A DNA stretch of 64,000 nt from assembly GCA_031002005.1 (NCBI GenBank), contig CM061921.1:143749283-143813282 (forward strand), read 5' to 3'. Numbering within the stretch: position 1 is the first letter of the stretch; each line of letters begins with the position of its first letter. The DNA comes from Vandiemenella viatica (Eukaryota; Arthropoda; Insecta; Orthoptera; Morabidae). Both the position numbers and the translations under genes were made by a program. Positions 47,778-59,408 of the stretch are shown here, one piece after another. The notes below the pieces were generated by a model. The model worked only from the letters and a program-made list of their open reading frames with translations. It did no database searches and was not told where the DNA came from.

Positions 47778-49311
47778 GGATTAATGGCCAAACATTAATC
47801 ATACTTTACTCTGTTCACCCTCAACTGGCGGTTCAAGGTCATATTCCCCTCGCCGCACTCTTCACCTCATCACCCCCTCCCGTTACCCACCTCTTCGAGC
47901 AGACCGTTGTATACAGACAAGCGAGAGGCAAATTTGAAAGAGGGAGGTCTTTCCCTTTCGCTTGTAGGGTAACAGCCTCGGAGAGGGGATACAGTTGAGT
48001 GGCCTTGAGCCGCCTCTTCCAACTGAACCCACTATAACGAGCAATGTTTATATTGCGAAATGTATGTATGGCATTATCGGGCGGAATAATTCCGAAGTGT
48101 TCGACCACTAACTGAAGTAGTTTTAATTTACCACGCATATCGCATGTCTTGTGGCTAGACCTATAGATTAAGATGAAATCCACACCAAGATGCGACCTTA
48201 TGTACCATCTATGAACAACGCAATGCCCGTAAAACTTCCAGGCCGCACCGGGATTCTTACCCAGATTTTTAATTTACAAAAAAGGGGTGAGTGATATCTG
48301 AATAATTGAGCAACCAGCCCGCTCTTTGAAGTTAACGAGGACTACTGAAATCTCGATGGCTGGATTAGGAATGAAACCGAGCTCAGATGTAAACCGTCCA
48401 ACAAGGAGGTTCGATGGAAAAACACCTACAAAGAATGTGACTTTAATCATACGTCATGAAATGAAATTATCGCCAGATTTTGTTTGCGGATCTAATGAAA
48501 AGTGAATGAATCTCTTACAGTGGCAGTAATCGGCAGTCTATTGACTCCCATGAAAGTAGGTGGATGGGGTAAACCGCCTCCCTTCCCCCCATACACATAC
48601 AGACTTTAGAGATATTAGATTTTGTCAACTGTATCTGAAACCTGTTAGCTCTAGACACGTATACCGCGTATTTCAGACTTTTAATTCATTACTTTAATGA
48701 CGAAAATAGCGCAGCATCGTCGAGTACTGCAACTATTCTTGTCGTTGTTATTAGGGAGGACTGAAATATGTATTTTCTCTACACAGCACCATCCCACAAA
48801 GTTTGAAAACTATCTAACTAAATCCTAACCACTTTGAGTAGGAATGGAAGAGCTCCATCTCCGAAACTCTATTTACGTAGGAAACGAACTTCATCGCAAT
48901 TACCAAAAAAGAAAAAATTAAATAACATAAAATTTTAAGTGTTATCATTGATGTGTATGTTTATTTTAATTTATGTAACTACCGTAGTTATTAATTGAAG
49001 TGGTTTTCTGTGTGACTATAAATGTGCGCGTGTATACATGTTATAATCAATACTATTAACGTTATTGAATTTAAAAACTTCCAGTCCATTTCCCCACATA
49101 TTCAGTTGGACAACCCAATACGGGTCACAGCTTTAATTATTCATTGCATGATGGGTTTTTAATCATTTTTGCACTTTGAGTGAGTAACAATACGAAGTAA
49201 ATACTAAGGAAACCACTTGAATTGTACAGCAAAGGGAGCAAGCGTTGAAATATGTTTTGATAATTTTATACACGATATTAACATCAAACGACGATTATTT
49301 TATATCTCAGT
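47778..49311. other. No gene recognised
   Basis: A 114-codon minus-strand frame at 47839-48183 lies in a locally more GC-rich stretch, but I see no domain, no splice context and no family resemblance. Confidence 0.35.
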
Positions 49312-49485
49312 AGCTATACGTCTCGTTGACATCGAGGTCATTAGATGCCGGAAAGGCCTGGAGGCAAGGAACGGGTAGGAATTCGGCTCTGGCTTTTTGA
49401 AGGAATCATCCCGGCTTACACCTGGATCGATATCGGGAAACCATGGACAACCGAAATCTGCATAACCGGACGGGGAATCTAACAG
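49312..49485 (-). mobile_element. tRNA-derived SINE, head missing
   Basis: The minus-strand 3' block (CGTCTCGTTGACATCGAGG), GGAATTCGGC, CACCTGGATCG and CCGGACGGGGAATC are present. The copy ends within the B-box region. Confidence 0.8.
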
Positions 49486-50885
49486 TGATTCATAATCAAG
49501 CAACAGCATTCGATAATTACATTTCTCTATCAGCCACTGAAATTTAGCCAAATTACATTAGTAAATGTTTAACAGCCTATGGGCAGGGAGACGTTAAGGT
49601 AATCTTGACCCGCCGCTCACTGGGTAATAACGTTACATAACTATCTTTGATGTATTTCCCCAAGAGGTGTAGCTGCAGACATATACCAATAACTGAGTGT
49701 GACATACCTAGACTTATTCACACTGATACCAGTAACTGGCAACCACCAACATAAAATAAAGTCCTAGATGCGATGAAATCATCGTAATCTTTTTTTTATT
49801 CTTTTTTTTTTTTGTCAAAATGACCTAAATTGCAAATAATATTTAAGGACCTTACACCCTAAAATTTTAATCCCACGAAAAACACTATAATCCTTTGCGT
49901 GGGACAGTTTAGTCTCTCTTATTTGCGCGGAGAAAGGATGTTCATAGCTCGAATCTCGGTGAACTCAAAGCATTAGTTTCCTATAAGCGAATTTCCTTTG
50001 GTATACAGGATAAAGAAATTAATCGTTGAAATATATGCGCACTAAAATCAGAACAAATTTCTTTATTAAAAGAAAAAAATGTTTAGCGAGGGTTCCATCC
50101 AGACTCTCGGTGCACTAAAACTGTATGATTGCAAGGCTAAATCAATGACAGCTTCCAAAATGAATCGTACAAAGTTAAAGATTAATTTCCTAAGAATCAG
50201 CTGTCTTGTGTTACTGAATATGAGACGAAGATAGTTGAATTTTTCCTTCGATGTTGTTCATACCTGAATTCAGGTATGAGGTTCCTACATTTCAGAAGCT
50301 CGCGAAGCAGAAAATGTTTTAGTGTTGAAGAGAATACTCGATTGACTGCTCCTACTAAGGAGAAATATGCTTTGTAAAACAGTTTTACTTAGTCTGCTAC
50401 ATATCAGCAGTAAAGACGTTTATAAAGCACACTTATAAAAACAGTGGGTAGCCCGCTCTCTGGTCTGATAGCGAAAAGATTTACACTATTTCAGTCACGA
50501 AAGTATATTGACCAAGTTTACAATGCAAGTGAAGAAGGAATAATGTTATTTCGCCTTTCCAAATCCCGTTCAGCAAGAGAATTTTATGTACAGAATTTTT
50601 TTAAAAGAAAACATTTGATCTACTAATTATAGTGTAGAATTGATTGAACGTACGAGCATGATAAAAATTCATATTTCTTTGTAATCATGTACCTAAATAC
50701 TACAATTCTTTAGATATGGTGATCTATTTTACGTCTTCTACCACAGAACTGACGACTGAACCAGCGTTATTAAGCTTTCAGATTTAATGATGCCATTATG
50801 AAAATGCAATATCTTCAATGCATCTTTAAATCTTTCAACAACTTGAATTGCTACTCAACGCAGGATGGGTACCGTATTATCTTGT
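49486..50885. other. Unassigned; short VGSPLSGLIA motif near 50446
   Basis: A T-run lies at about 49790-49813. At 50444-50480 the frame reads VGSPLSGLIA, similar to a motif in reverse transcriptases of Penelope-like elements; the following residues do not support the match. Nothing else stands out. Confidence 0.3.
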
Positions 50886-51345
50886 GAACAGCTGTTTCGT
50901 TGTCTGTATACCAATGAGTATGCTTGCGGATTTCTTCGAATCCTTCAAAAGGCCAATGGCAAATGTACTGCTACTGATTGGCACAAGAGATAACTCTTGA
51001 AAGCTGCTCAGAATTCAAAGAAGAGTCCGTCTCACTCGTCTGGAAGATTCTTCATGAACATGTTTCAGACAGAGAGACTTGTTTTGCTTAAAGATGCCGA
51101 CAGTAGGAAGCCCCCGTACATTAATTATAAAAGCTGGGAATTATTAAACTATTCCAGGCTTCCTGCATTCAGCAAACACGCGTGGTCTATAAATACCTCA
51201 GTACAGTGGGAGAAACCTAAGTATGTTATTTTAGGATTTCATATAAACAAGAAACGACAAGAATAAACTAGTGCGTGCAAGTTTGACCACTGCAGTCTCA
51301 TCAGTGTAAAATTCTGCCTAAAGAATGATATCATTTCCGTAAGCT
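50886..51345 (+). pseudogene. Fragment resembling arthropod double-jelly-roll (capsid-like) proteins
   Basis: The main open frame is 50997-51266. Its second half (SWELLNYSRLPAFSKHAWSI, then QWEKPKYVILGFH) has the pattern of a family common in insect genomes and, to my recollection, assigned to the double-jelly-roll-like domain, a fold related to virus and Polinton-type capsids. Reading past the stop at 51264-51266 in the same frame gives KFDHCSLISVKFCL, another family-typical stretch. Upstream, in a different frame, PMSMLADFFESFKRP also fits. At least one frameshift and one internal stop are present, and only the middle of the protein remains. The family assignment is from memory and should be tested. 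Confidence 0.5.
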
Positions 51346-51689
51346 AAATTGCTACTGAACACGACTAAAGCAGAAACAGTATACACTGATGAGCCAAAAA
51401 ATTATGACTACCTGCTTAATAGGGTGTTTGTTGATCTTTGGAATGGAATACTGAAGTGGTTTGATGTGGAAAGGATTCGAAAAGTCCTTGATAGGTTTCC
51501 GGAGGTATCTACAACCAGATGTCAACGCAAAGATCATGCAGTTCCCTTAAATTACGGGCCGGTGGTTTGTGGGCATGCAGTTGTCGCTCGACAGCGTCTC
51601 AAAACCCATGTAGCATGATTCTGGCATTGTGATATGGGCATTTAAGCAGCTGGATGATGCCATCGCTGTAGTTGAAGGTATGAAGCATG

Positions 51690-52331
51690 AAGGGATCTAG
51701 TTGATCACAGTTGTCATGGTGCCTTCGAGCGCTATCACAGGTCGCATAGAAGTTCAGGTGAATGTCCCCCATGGCATAATACAGCCCCCAACGGCCCGTG
51801 CCCGTGGCATGTCAACTTTTCGTGTGGGAAACGGCGAATCAGGAGACGACCGTCGATCAGCTGTAACAAGAAACGTGACTCATCCTACAGACGACAAGAT
51901 TCCACTGATCTACGGTCCAATCTCAATGATTTCGTGCCCTCTGCAATCATAATTGCCGATGTCGTTGGGTCAACAAGGGAACACGTAGGGGTCGTCTGCT
52001 TCGGAGCCCCATGTTCAATAGTGTGTTCCGAAACACTTGTGCCTGCACCAAAAATGTACTCTGCAGTCAGATCTGCGACAGATCGGCCTCTATCCTGCTT
52101 TATAGAGCGGTCAAGACTCCGACCTCCACGTTCTGTGATGAGGTGTGGACGTCCACAACCTTGTCAACTTATCGTGGTTTCACCGACCTTCAATCACTTT
52201 CCGTAAATGCTCACTACAGTAGCACGCGAACAGCCGACAAGCCTTGCCATTTCCTAGATGCTAGTTCTCAGGCGCCGGGTTGTAACAATCTGCCCTTTGT
52301 CAAAGTCACTTATGTTATTGGATGTCCCCAT
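51690..52331 (-). pseudogene. Tc1-like transposase N-terminal half, broken
   Basis: Translation on the minus strand starts at 52329-52331. An HTH follows (DFDKGQIVTTRRLRTS, EMARLVGCSRATVVSIYG), then the GCGRPHLITERGGRSLDR hinge and a second DNA-binding part (RSVADLTAEY, GTSVSEHTIEH). In-frame stops occur within the first 60 residues. The catalytic region at lower coordinates is badly eroded, and I could not place the catalytic triad. Confidence 0.75.
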
Positions 52332-52469
52332 TCACCACAAGTCTCATGGCTAGAATGGCTCCCCATATGTATCTGCTTATGTAGTTATCTTACCGCATGA
52401 CTTACCAACAACGTCACCAAACGGGGTTCCCCTTAATAGGTCAGGTGTGCACTACTCACGTGAATCGGC

Positions 52470-55417
52470 TACACGGGTGGCGGGGGCCGTGTAGAATGCA
52501 CTGGGTGGTTTTTTAGGCTGAGGGAAGAAGACCCGAAACACGAAATTCAGTTACTCAACCAACTCAACCAGATGCAACACCGGAATGTAGGAGCAACGTA
52601 AAAGAATCTCGACAGGTAAAATTTCTCGTAATTAACTGTAGAAGCGTTTGCAACAAACAACCGGAACTTGAAAGCGTTATTTGCAGTACAGAAGCGGATA
52701 TCGTTATCGGTACAGAAAGTTGGTTGAAACCGGAAATAAGTTCCGCCGAAACTTTTAAAGATAGCATGAACGTTTTTCGTAAAGACAGATTACATTTTCA
52801 TGGAGGTGGGGTATTTATAGCTGTGAGTAAATTTCTCCCATGTAATGAAATAGACGTCAACACGATTTGTGAAATCATATGGATTAAACTCAACGTTGCT
52901 GGGTCAAAACTCATCATTGGCGCCTACTACCGTCCACCCGATTCCGACATAGTGATCGTCGAGGAGTTGAGAAATAATGTAAATAGTATAGCTAGCCGTT
53001 TTAAGGATCATGCTATGATTCTAGGAGGCGACTTCAATCTGCCTTATATTGACTGGCGTAATTACGTTCACATCACAGGTAGCAGGGATAAGGCAGCTTC
53101 TGAAGTAATTCTCGATTTGTTGTCAGATAATCATCTCGAGCAGCTAGTTAATGAACCTACGTGGTGTCATAACTGTAGCGAAAACATTTTAGACTTGCTG
53201 GTTACCAACAGGCCAGAATTATTCACCGACATTTCAACGACCACAGGAATAAGCGATCACAAAGCGGTAATTGCGACTATCAAATTAATGACCGAGCGAA
53301 AAAGGAATAAAGGGCGGATTGTATACAAATTCAGTAAGGCCTCAAAGGAGTGTTTTAGAACCTACCTGAGGAATAAATACCATAACTTCAAGTCAACAAA
53401 GAACACCGTTGAAGAGATGTGGCATCGTTTTATACATATAGTCAGGGAAGGAATGGAAATACATATACCAAAGCGGACAATAAAGGGAGAGGATGATCCA
53501 CCGTGGTACACATGCGAAGTCAAAAGATTACTCAAAAAACAAAGGAAAATACACGCACGCTCAAGAAGGAAGGGGTGTCGCAGCGATTTAGAAACCTTAG
53601 CTGATTTAAGAGGACGTATTAAGAATGTAATGCGCGAGGCCTTTAACGATTTTCACTCCAACTCTCTCTCTAAGAGTCTCACAGAAAACCCAAAGAAATT
53701 TTGGTCGTATGTACGAAAAGTTAATTGTACCAACAGCAATATTCCAGCACTAATTCGTGAAGGTTCCGAGGTTAATGAAAGCCTCGATAAAGCTAACGTA
53801 CTAAATACTGTATTCAAAAATTCATTTACAAATGAACATAAGGATAGTATTCCCGTTTTCCCACGCCGTGGCGAGTCGGTGATGGAATCATTACGAATAG
53901 ATACTGCAGGTATCATTAAGCAATTAGAGCTCCTGAAGTGGGGGAAAGCACCGGGCCCGGATGGAATTCCAGTAAGAATATTTTCAGAGTATGCGGCGGA
54001 AATCGGGCCATTTCTGTCTGATATATTCAGTAAATCATTAGAAGAGCGAAAAGTACCTTCAGAGTGGAAAATCGCGCAAGTAACTCCGATTTTCAAAAAA
54101 GGTGATCGAAGTGATCCTGGGAACTATCGTCCCATATTTATAACATCTGTTTGTAGTAGAGTTATGGAGCATATTATATGCTCGAACAATATGAATTTTC
54201 TAGATGAGAATAATTTGCTTACAACAAATCAACACGGATTTCGGAAGAAAAGATCATGTGAAACACAGCTGGCCCTATTCACACACGACGTAATGAAAGT
54301 TATCGATGCAGGTTCACAAGTAGATGCATTTTTTCTAGATTTCCAGAAAGCCTTTGACTCTGTGCCACACAACCGCCTTTTAGCGAAGCTTCGAGCGTAC
54401 GGTATATCGGATCAGCTTTGTGAATGGATAAAGGATTTTCTAACTGGTCGGTCGCAGTACGTTGTCGTTGAAGGAAAAGTTCTTCTAATCTAGATGTTAC
54501 ATCGGGTGTACCTTAAGGAAGTGTAATTGGACACTTCTTTTCTTAATTTTTATAAACGATCTCGGAGACAAATTGAAAAGCATTTTTAGACTGTTTGCAG
54601 ATGATGCGGTTATTTATAGGGAAGTAAGAAATTTGGCCAATTGCTTATAAATTCAGCGCGATCTGGAGGTTATTTTGGCTTGGTGCGCTGAGTGGCAACT
54701 TACTCTAAATTGTAAAAAGTGCAAGACAATGAGCATAACTAACAAAAAGAATCCAATTGTTCAGAAATACGAGTTAAACAATACAGTTATTGATATGGTC
54801 GATTCTATGAAATATTTGGGAGTAACAGTACAAAGGAATATGTAATGGGACATACACATTAATTCGTTAGTAGGTAGAGCAAATTCTAGGCTGCGATTCA
54901 TAGGTCGAATCTTGAAACATTGTAATGAACAAACAAAGGAGATAGCGTACAAATCTCTTGTGCGTCCACATTTGGACTATTGTTGTGCCATTTGGGATCC
55001 GTTTCGTAAGGGGTTGATCGAAAGTATAGAGAAAGTACAGAGAAGAGCCGCTCGATTCGTGACCGCTTGTTACAGTCCTTATGAAAGCGTCACAGAACTG
55101 ATTAGTAGACTAGGTTGGGAGTCTCTGGTAGATAGACGACACACGTTTCGTTTAAACTTATTGGTAAACATGCGTACTCCCACTTTCACTTTTGAGTGTA
55201 GTGAAATGCTTCTTCCACCAACCTATTTGAGTCGGAAGGACAGGAGAGATAAAATTAGAGAAATAAGGTGCCGGACTGATTCTTATATGAATTCTTTTTT
55301 CCCTCGTACCATTAGGGTTTGGAATGCACAGCAAAGAGATTAGCTTTGGTGCTGAGCACCCTCTGCCACCCACAATTTTGTGAATTGCAGAGTATATATG
55401 TAGATGTAGATGTAGAA
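52470..55417 (+). mobile_element. CR1/L2-like LINE, nearly complete ORF2
   Basis: The best LINE copy in the window, about 2.9 kb. It covers endonuclease, reverse transcriptase and C-terminal region, then a short 3' UTR ending in TGTAGATGTAGATGTAGAA at 55399-55417. A microsatellite-like 3' end in place of poly-A is characteristic of CR1 and L2-type elements. The exact 5' boundary within 52430-52520 is uncertain, and no ORF1 is present, so it is probably 5' truncated. It lies inside the Tc1-like element. Confidence 0.88.
52524..55343 (+). pseudogene. LINE ORF2: endonuclease-reverse transcriptase
   Basis: The protein nicks the target and copies LINE RNA. The frame is open from 52524 to 54493. 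Endonuclease motifs in order: VKFLVINCRSVCNKQ, ADIVIGTESWL (catalytic Glu), YRPP, GGDFNLPYIDW and GISDHKAVI (catalytic Asp-His). RT motifs: KAPGPDGIP, SEWKIAQVTPIFKKGD, NQHGFRKKRS and FLDFQKAFDSVPHNRLL (first palm Asp). A single-base loss near 54480 ends the frame. Further on, LFADDAVIY (second palm Asp pair) at about 54590-54617, KYLGVTVQ, YKSLVRPHLDYC, VQRRAARF and PPTYLSRKDRRDKI appear with two or more stops and another lost base near 54530. This copy is inactive but young compared with the others. Confidence 0.93.
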
Positions 55418-55451
55418 ACGGCATTCAGTCTCTCGGTGGGCAATGGATATA

Positions 55452-56636
55452 CACTGAATAGCCAAAGAAACTGGTATAGGCATGCGTATGCAAAGACGAA
55501 GATATGTAAACAGCTAAGAGTACGGCGCTGCTGTCGACAACGCCTATATAAGACAATAGGTGTCTGGCGCAGGCGTTAAATTGGTTACTGCTGCTACAAT
55601 GGCAGGTTACCACTATTTAAGTTAGTATGAACGTGGTGTTATAGTCGGCGCACGAGAGATGGAACGCGGCATTTCCGAGGTAGCGATGAGGTGGGGATTT
55701 TCCGGTACTACCATTTCACGAGTACACCGTGACTATCGGGAATCCGGTAAAATATCAAATCTCCGACATCGCTGCGGCCGAAGAAAGATCTTGGAAGAAC
55801 TGGACCAACGACGACTGAAGATAATCGTTCAACGTGACAGAAGTGCAACCCTTCCGCAAATTCCTAAGGATTTCAATGCTGGGCCATCAACAAGGTCAGC
55901 ATGCGAATCATTCAACAAAATATCATCGGTATGGGCTTCCGGAGCCGCAGGCCCACTCGTGTCCCCCTGCTGAGTGCACGACACAAAGCTTTATGCCTCG
56001 CCTGGGCTCGCCAACACCGACAATGGACTGGTCTGACGAGTCTCGTTTCCAATTGTATCGAGCGGATGGACGTGTAAGGAGACAATCTCATGAATTCATG
56101 GACCCTGCATGTCAGCAGGGGACTGCTCAAGCTGGCCGAGTCTCTGTAATGGTGTGGGGTGTGCAGTTGTAGTGACATGGGATCCCTGATACGTCTAGAT
56201 ACGACTCTGACAAGTGACACGTACATACACATCCTGGCTGATCACCTGCATCCATTCATGTCGATTGTGCATTCCGACCGACTTGGGCAATTCCAACAGG
56301 ACAATGCGACACCCCACAGATCCAGAATTACTACAGAGTGGCTCCAGGAACACTCTTCTGAGTTCAAACACCTCCGCTGGCTACAAAACTCCCCAGACAT
56401 GAACATTGTTGAGCATATCTGGGATGCCTTACTACGTGCCGTTCAGAGAGATCTCCACCCCCTCGTACTCTTAAGGATTTATGGACAGCCCTGCAGGATG
56501 CATTGTGTCAGTTCCTTCAAGCACTACTTCAGACATTAGTCGAGACCATTCCACGTCGTGTTGCGGCACTTCTGCGTGTTCGCGGGGGCCCTACACGATA
56601 TTAGGTAGGTGTACCAGTTTCTTTGGCTCTTTAGTG
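55452..56636 (+). mobile_element. Tc1-like element (DD36E spacing)
   Basis: The left end CACTGAATAGCCAAAGAAAC at 55452 and the right end read inward from 56636 (CACTAAAGAGCCAAAGAAAC) form an inverted pair. TA stands at 55450-55451 and 56637-56638. Length is 1185 bp. It sits in the terminal part of the older Tc1-like element, just beyond the LINE tail. Confidence 0.9.
55599..56604 (+). pseudogene. Tc1-like transposase, DD36E, several lesions
   Basis: The ATG is at 55599, with a TAG about eight codons later. The HTH is intact: EVAMRWGFSGTTISRVHRDY, then the GRRKILEELDQRR start of the second DNA-binding domain and RSATLPQI. Frameshifts near 55905 and 56150 and small losses follow. Catalytic residues: WSDESRFQLYRADGRVR, FQQDNATPHRS and NSPDMNIVEHIWDAL, with 36 residues between the second Asp and the Glu. 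This spacing matches the group called DD36E (Incomer-like). The product ends GGPTRY with a stop at 56602-56604. Confidence 0.9.
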
Positions 56637-56659
56637 TAATATTCTGGCTCATTAGTGTA

Positions 56660-57188
56660 TATGCAGCGTAGAAATTAAAGGAAGAGATGGTTTGACTTCA
56701 AAAATGAAGCACATCTCGAATGTCTATAACGTGGTTCTGCAAAATGAAGTTTGAGACCACGTGGACGGATGAGTATAAAATGATGTTTTGGAGATGACAT
56801 ACAGGGGAAGATTTTTGTGAAATACTGTTGCAGAGAAAAGAGACGTGATAGCATGTTACGTTATGGCATTCGGCATTGGTTGATTTGCTTGTGGTGGGGA
56901 CAATAGACGTCTGAACCATGTGGTATGCTTGATGTTGGAAAATCTTAGATCAAAACAAATTAATTTTTTCGGACTAACATGGATTTCGGATATAAATGTG
57001 AGAATTAACTGGATTTATGTTCTTCTCATGACATAGTGAATTTGTTTTGATGAAGGGTAACGAGTTGATGTTACTTGAATGAACTATAATTGTCTGTATT
57101 ACACAATCGACGTCTGATGTAGAATCGAATGTACGAGGTATCAGAGTAGATATGTGAATGGATACGTGGTTTCCGAACTGCTATTTTT
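56660..57188. other. No gene recognised
   Basis: Flanking DNA right of the nested transposons. No coding frame with family features. Confidence 0.4.
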
Positions 57189-57345
57189 TGCCTACGGCTT
57201 TGCACCTCGTCCAAGTCGATGTCATTAGAGGCGCAAAAGGGCCAGGAGCAAGGAACGGTAAGGTATTCGGCCATGTCCTTTTTCAAGGAACCATCCCGGC
57301 ATCGCTTGGTGTCATTTTGGGAAGCCATGGAAATCTGAAATTTGG
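57189..57345 (-). mobile_element. tRNA-derived SINE, head missing
   Basis: Minus-strand 3' block (CACCTCGTCCAAGTCGATG), GGTATTCGGCC, CATCCCGGCATCGC and GGGAAGCCATGG are present; the tRNA-like part is absent. Confidence 0.82.
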
Positions 57346-57429
57346 TTTATGAACTGGATGGTTGTAATATTTGACTGTGTAGGGTGAAGTCTTATGTAAT
57401 CCGTTAGATCGAAAACCTTGAATAACATA

Positions 57430-57760
57430 AAACAGTAGGACTTCCTTTCTTAATTTTTTTGAATGACTTTGGTTACAATTTTAATAACTGTTGAAGATTG
57501 TTCTGTCTTGACGCATTTTTCTGTAGGGATGATGAGAGTTCTCGTGATCATTTAAAGACTGTATTTGATCTTGACGTTATTTAAACAAGGTACAATGCCA
57601 ACTTTAAGTAAATAGCGTAAATGATAAATGATTTCATTATCTCAATAGAAATGTAATTTGTTAAATCCTAGACATGTTTAATTCTCTGAAATATTTTGGT
57701 GTAACCAAACAAACCAATATGTTATGGTACTTAGTGAAAAGCAATTGGGGATTTTAATTC
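57430..57760 (+). pseudogene. CR1/L2-like LINE RT relic
   Basis: A decayed piece including FLND-FGYNF near 57455 (the FL-FINDL motif) and NSLKYFGVTKQTNM at about 57675-57720, which corresponds to the MKYLGVTVQRNM stretch of the 52524-55343 copy. Stops are numerous and the palm is not readable. Confidence 0.5.
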
Positions 57761-58747
57761 ATACGTCAATTTTTTTTAAGAAATACACCGTCAATAGCAG
57801 TTTAATCTCAGTCAAATCTAAGAACTACGCGAATTGAAAGTCCTAAAATTAGGAGGATTATAATGCCAACGTTTTATTGCTATAAAAAACATGGAGCACA
57901 AGCTACAGGGAACTCAAGTTTTTATTCAGTCAATTTAATAATTATGCGAATTTAGTTGACGACCAAGAACCTAGGTTTTGATCATTTCTACAATCCCTGA
58001 AAATAATCTTCCAGAAATAAATTTCTTCCATTAATCAGTTTATTTCGATTATCTTTGATAAATAAGTCATTAATTACTATCTGATATGTTGTTATGACTT
58101 ATTTAAATACAATGCCTTCCATTGTTTTTGAGGATTTTTATGCTGCTGCGATAAACGTCAGTGAAACTGTTAGTATAGTCTGGTAATTTGTTAAAAGCGG
58201 AACAAACATTTTAGGTAAGAAATTAACTATCGCCGAAAGTAACTATGAATAACTTGCAAACGGGTTACATTAAACGGAACACTTTTTTGGCATTGCAGCA
58301 GATACGATAAGATTGGATTTTTCATCATTTTTACATTGTGATATGCGCTTCTGTGATAAAATAGAATGTCTCTGGATAATTTGCAGGCCAGGGAAAAAGT
58401 TCTGATGCTATTTTAAGCTGAAACAATTCCCTAAGGAAGGATAGAAGACAGGCTTTGGAACTTATCTCATCTTTATATATAAAGATGAATGTATGTTTGT
58501 TTGTTGGTTTGTTTGTTTGTTTGTTTGTTTGTTGTTTTGTTCGTTCTTCATACAAATCCGTAGTTTTAATCCGATCTCGATGAAACTTTGCACACTTATC
58601 CTTTGAAATAAGGAGAAAAATACTGTGTACATTTGGTTGAAAAATTATCTGTGTAAATAACACATGTTGTCTCATAACTTCGAAATACGGCGATAGACAG
58701 ACACGTTGAATGTGGACGTCTCCAGACCGTGTTTCCGTGTAGTGAAC
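57761..58747. other. AT-rich; (TTTG)n microsatellite at 58494-58540
   Basis: A TTTG repeat of about 11 units with interruptions lies at 58494-58540. The flanks look moderately conserved but I cannot assign a family. The minus-strand frame across the repeat (58331-58675) is low complexity and not a gene. Confidence 0.5.
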
Positions 58748-58830
58748 TGGCAGCTCAGTTGCTAAAGAGCTTGCTTACGAAGGTCGTGGTCTCCGGTTCA
58801 AATCTCCGTGGAGGCTAAGATTTTTAAAAA
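58748..58830 (+). repeat. tRNA-like repeat with good A and B boxes
   Basis: TGGCAGCTCAGTTGCTAAAG at 58748-58767 is an A box and GGTTCAAATCTCC at 58795-58807 a B box, at tRNA-like distance. A T/A-rich stretch follows. Acceptor-stem pairing is not evident, so a SINE head or tRNA pseudogene is more likely than a functional tRNA. Confidence 0.55.
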
Positions 58831-59408
58831 TTGTTTTTCATCGTAAGAGTCTAGGCCTGGGCCGTAGATTATTCGGATTGAATGTTAAACTGTAGGTATT
58901 AGAAAGTTAGGGGTGCAATGCGAGGCAAATCGTAGGTAATCTTGCAATTTTGTAGATGTACACCTTTTTACGTTATAATGATCCCTCGGGTGTTGTTCGC
59001 AGTCAGTGTGTGAGTCAGAACCACAGTAATACTAATATAAATACGGAAGTAAGTCTCTGTCTTTTTGTTACGTTTTGACGACTAAATGGCTATATCGTTG
59101 TGATGGAATTTTGTAAGGAAAGCTGTATGAAGGGCACAGGATATTTTTTCCAGTATGATTAACAGTTGTAGTCACGAAATTTTGAGATCTTATCGAATAG
59201 TGACAGAAATATGTAGGAAATTAATTCTCTTCAAGAGGCAGGTTCGACGGTAGAATGATATAGTGATAGCTTTCCTGTCATATTATGCCGACTCGATATT
59301 GTTTGGGACTAATCCTTCGTTACCAACAGGTTACTATATTTAATTCTTGCAAAAAAAATTCTTAATCCACGCGTACGAAGTCGCGGGTACGAGGCTAGTT
59401 AAACATAA
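58831..59408. other. No gene recognised
   Basis: Nothing supportable. Confidence 0.35.

Larger units (their letters stand above)
51384..56657 (-). mobile_element. Tc1-like element carrying two nested insertions
   Basis: The left end CACTGATGAGCCAAAAAATT at 51384 and the right end at 56657 (read inward CACTAATGAGCCAGAATATT) form an inverted pair. TA flanks both (51382-51383 and 56658-56659). In between lie the element's own transposase remains (51690-52331), a CR1-like LINE (about 52470-55417) and a DD36E transposon (55452-56636). The bases left between the inserts (55418-55451 and 56639-56657) fit the expected right end of this Tc1-like family. Without the inserts the element would be roughly 1.1-1.2 kb. 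Confidence 0.78.

Noticed and set aside
47839..48183. 114-codon minus-strand gene candidate
   Set aside because: No domain, no conserved motif and no splice context. GC-richer DNA alone lengthens chance frames.
52011..52400. 129-codon plus-strand frame
   Set aside because: It is the antisense of the Tc1-like transposase N-terminal region.
58331..58675. 114-codon frame with repeated KQTN residues
   Set aside because: The residues are encoded by the (TTTG)n microsatellite; the rest shows no features.
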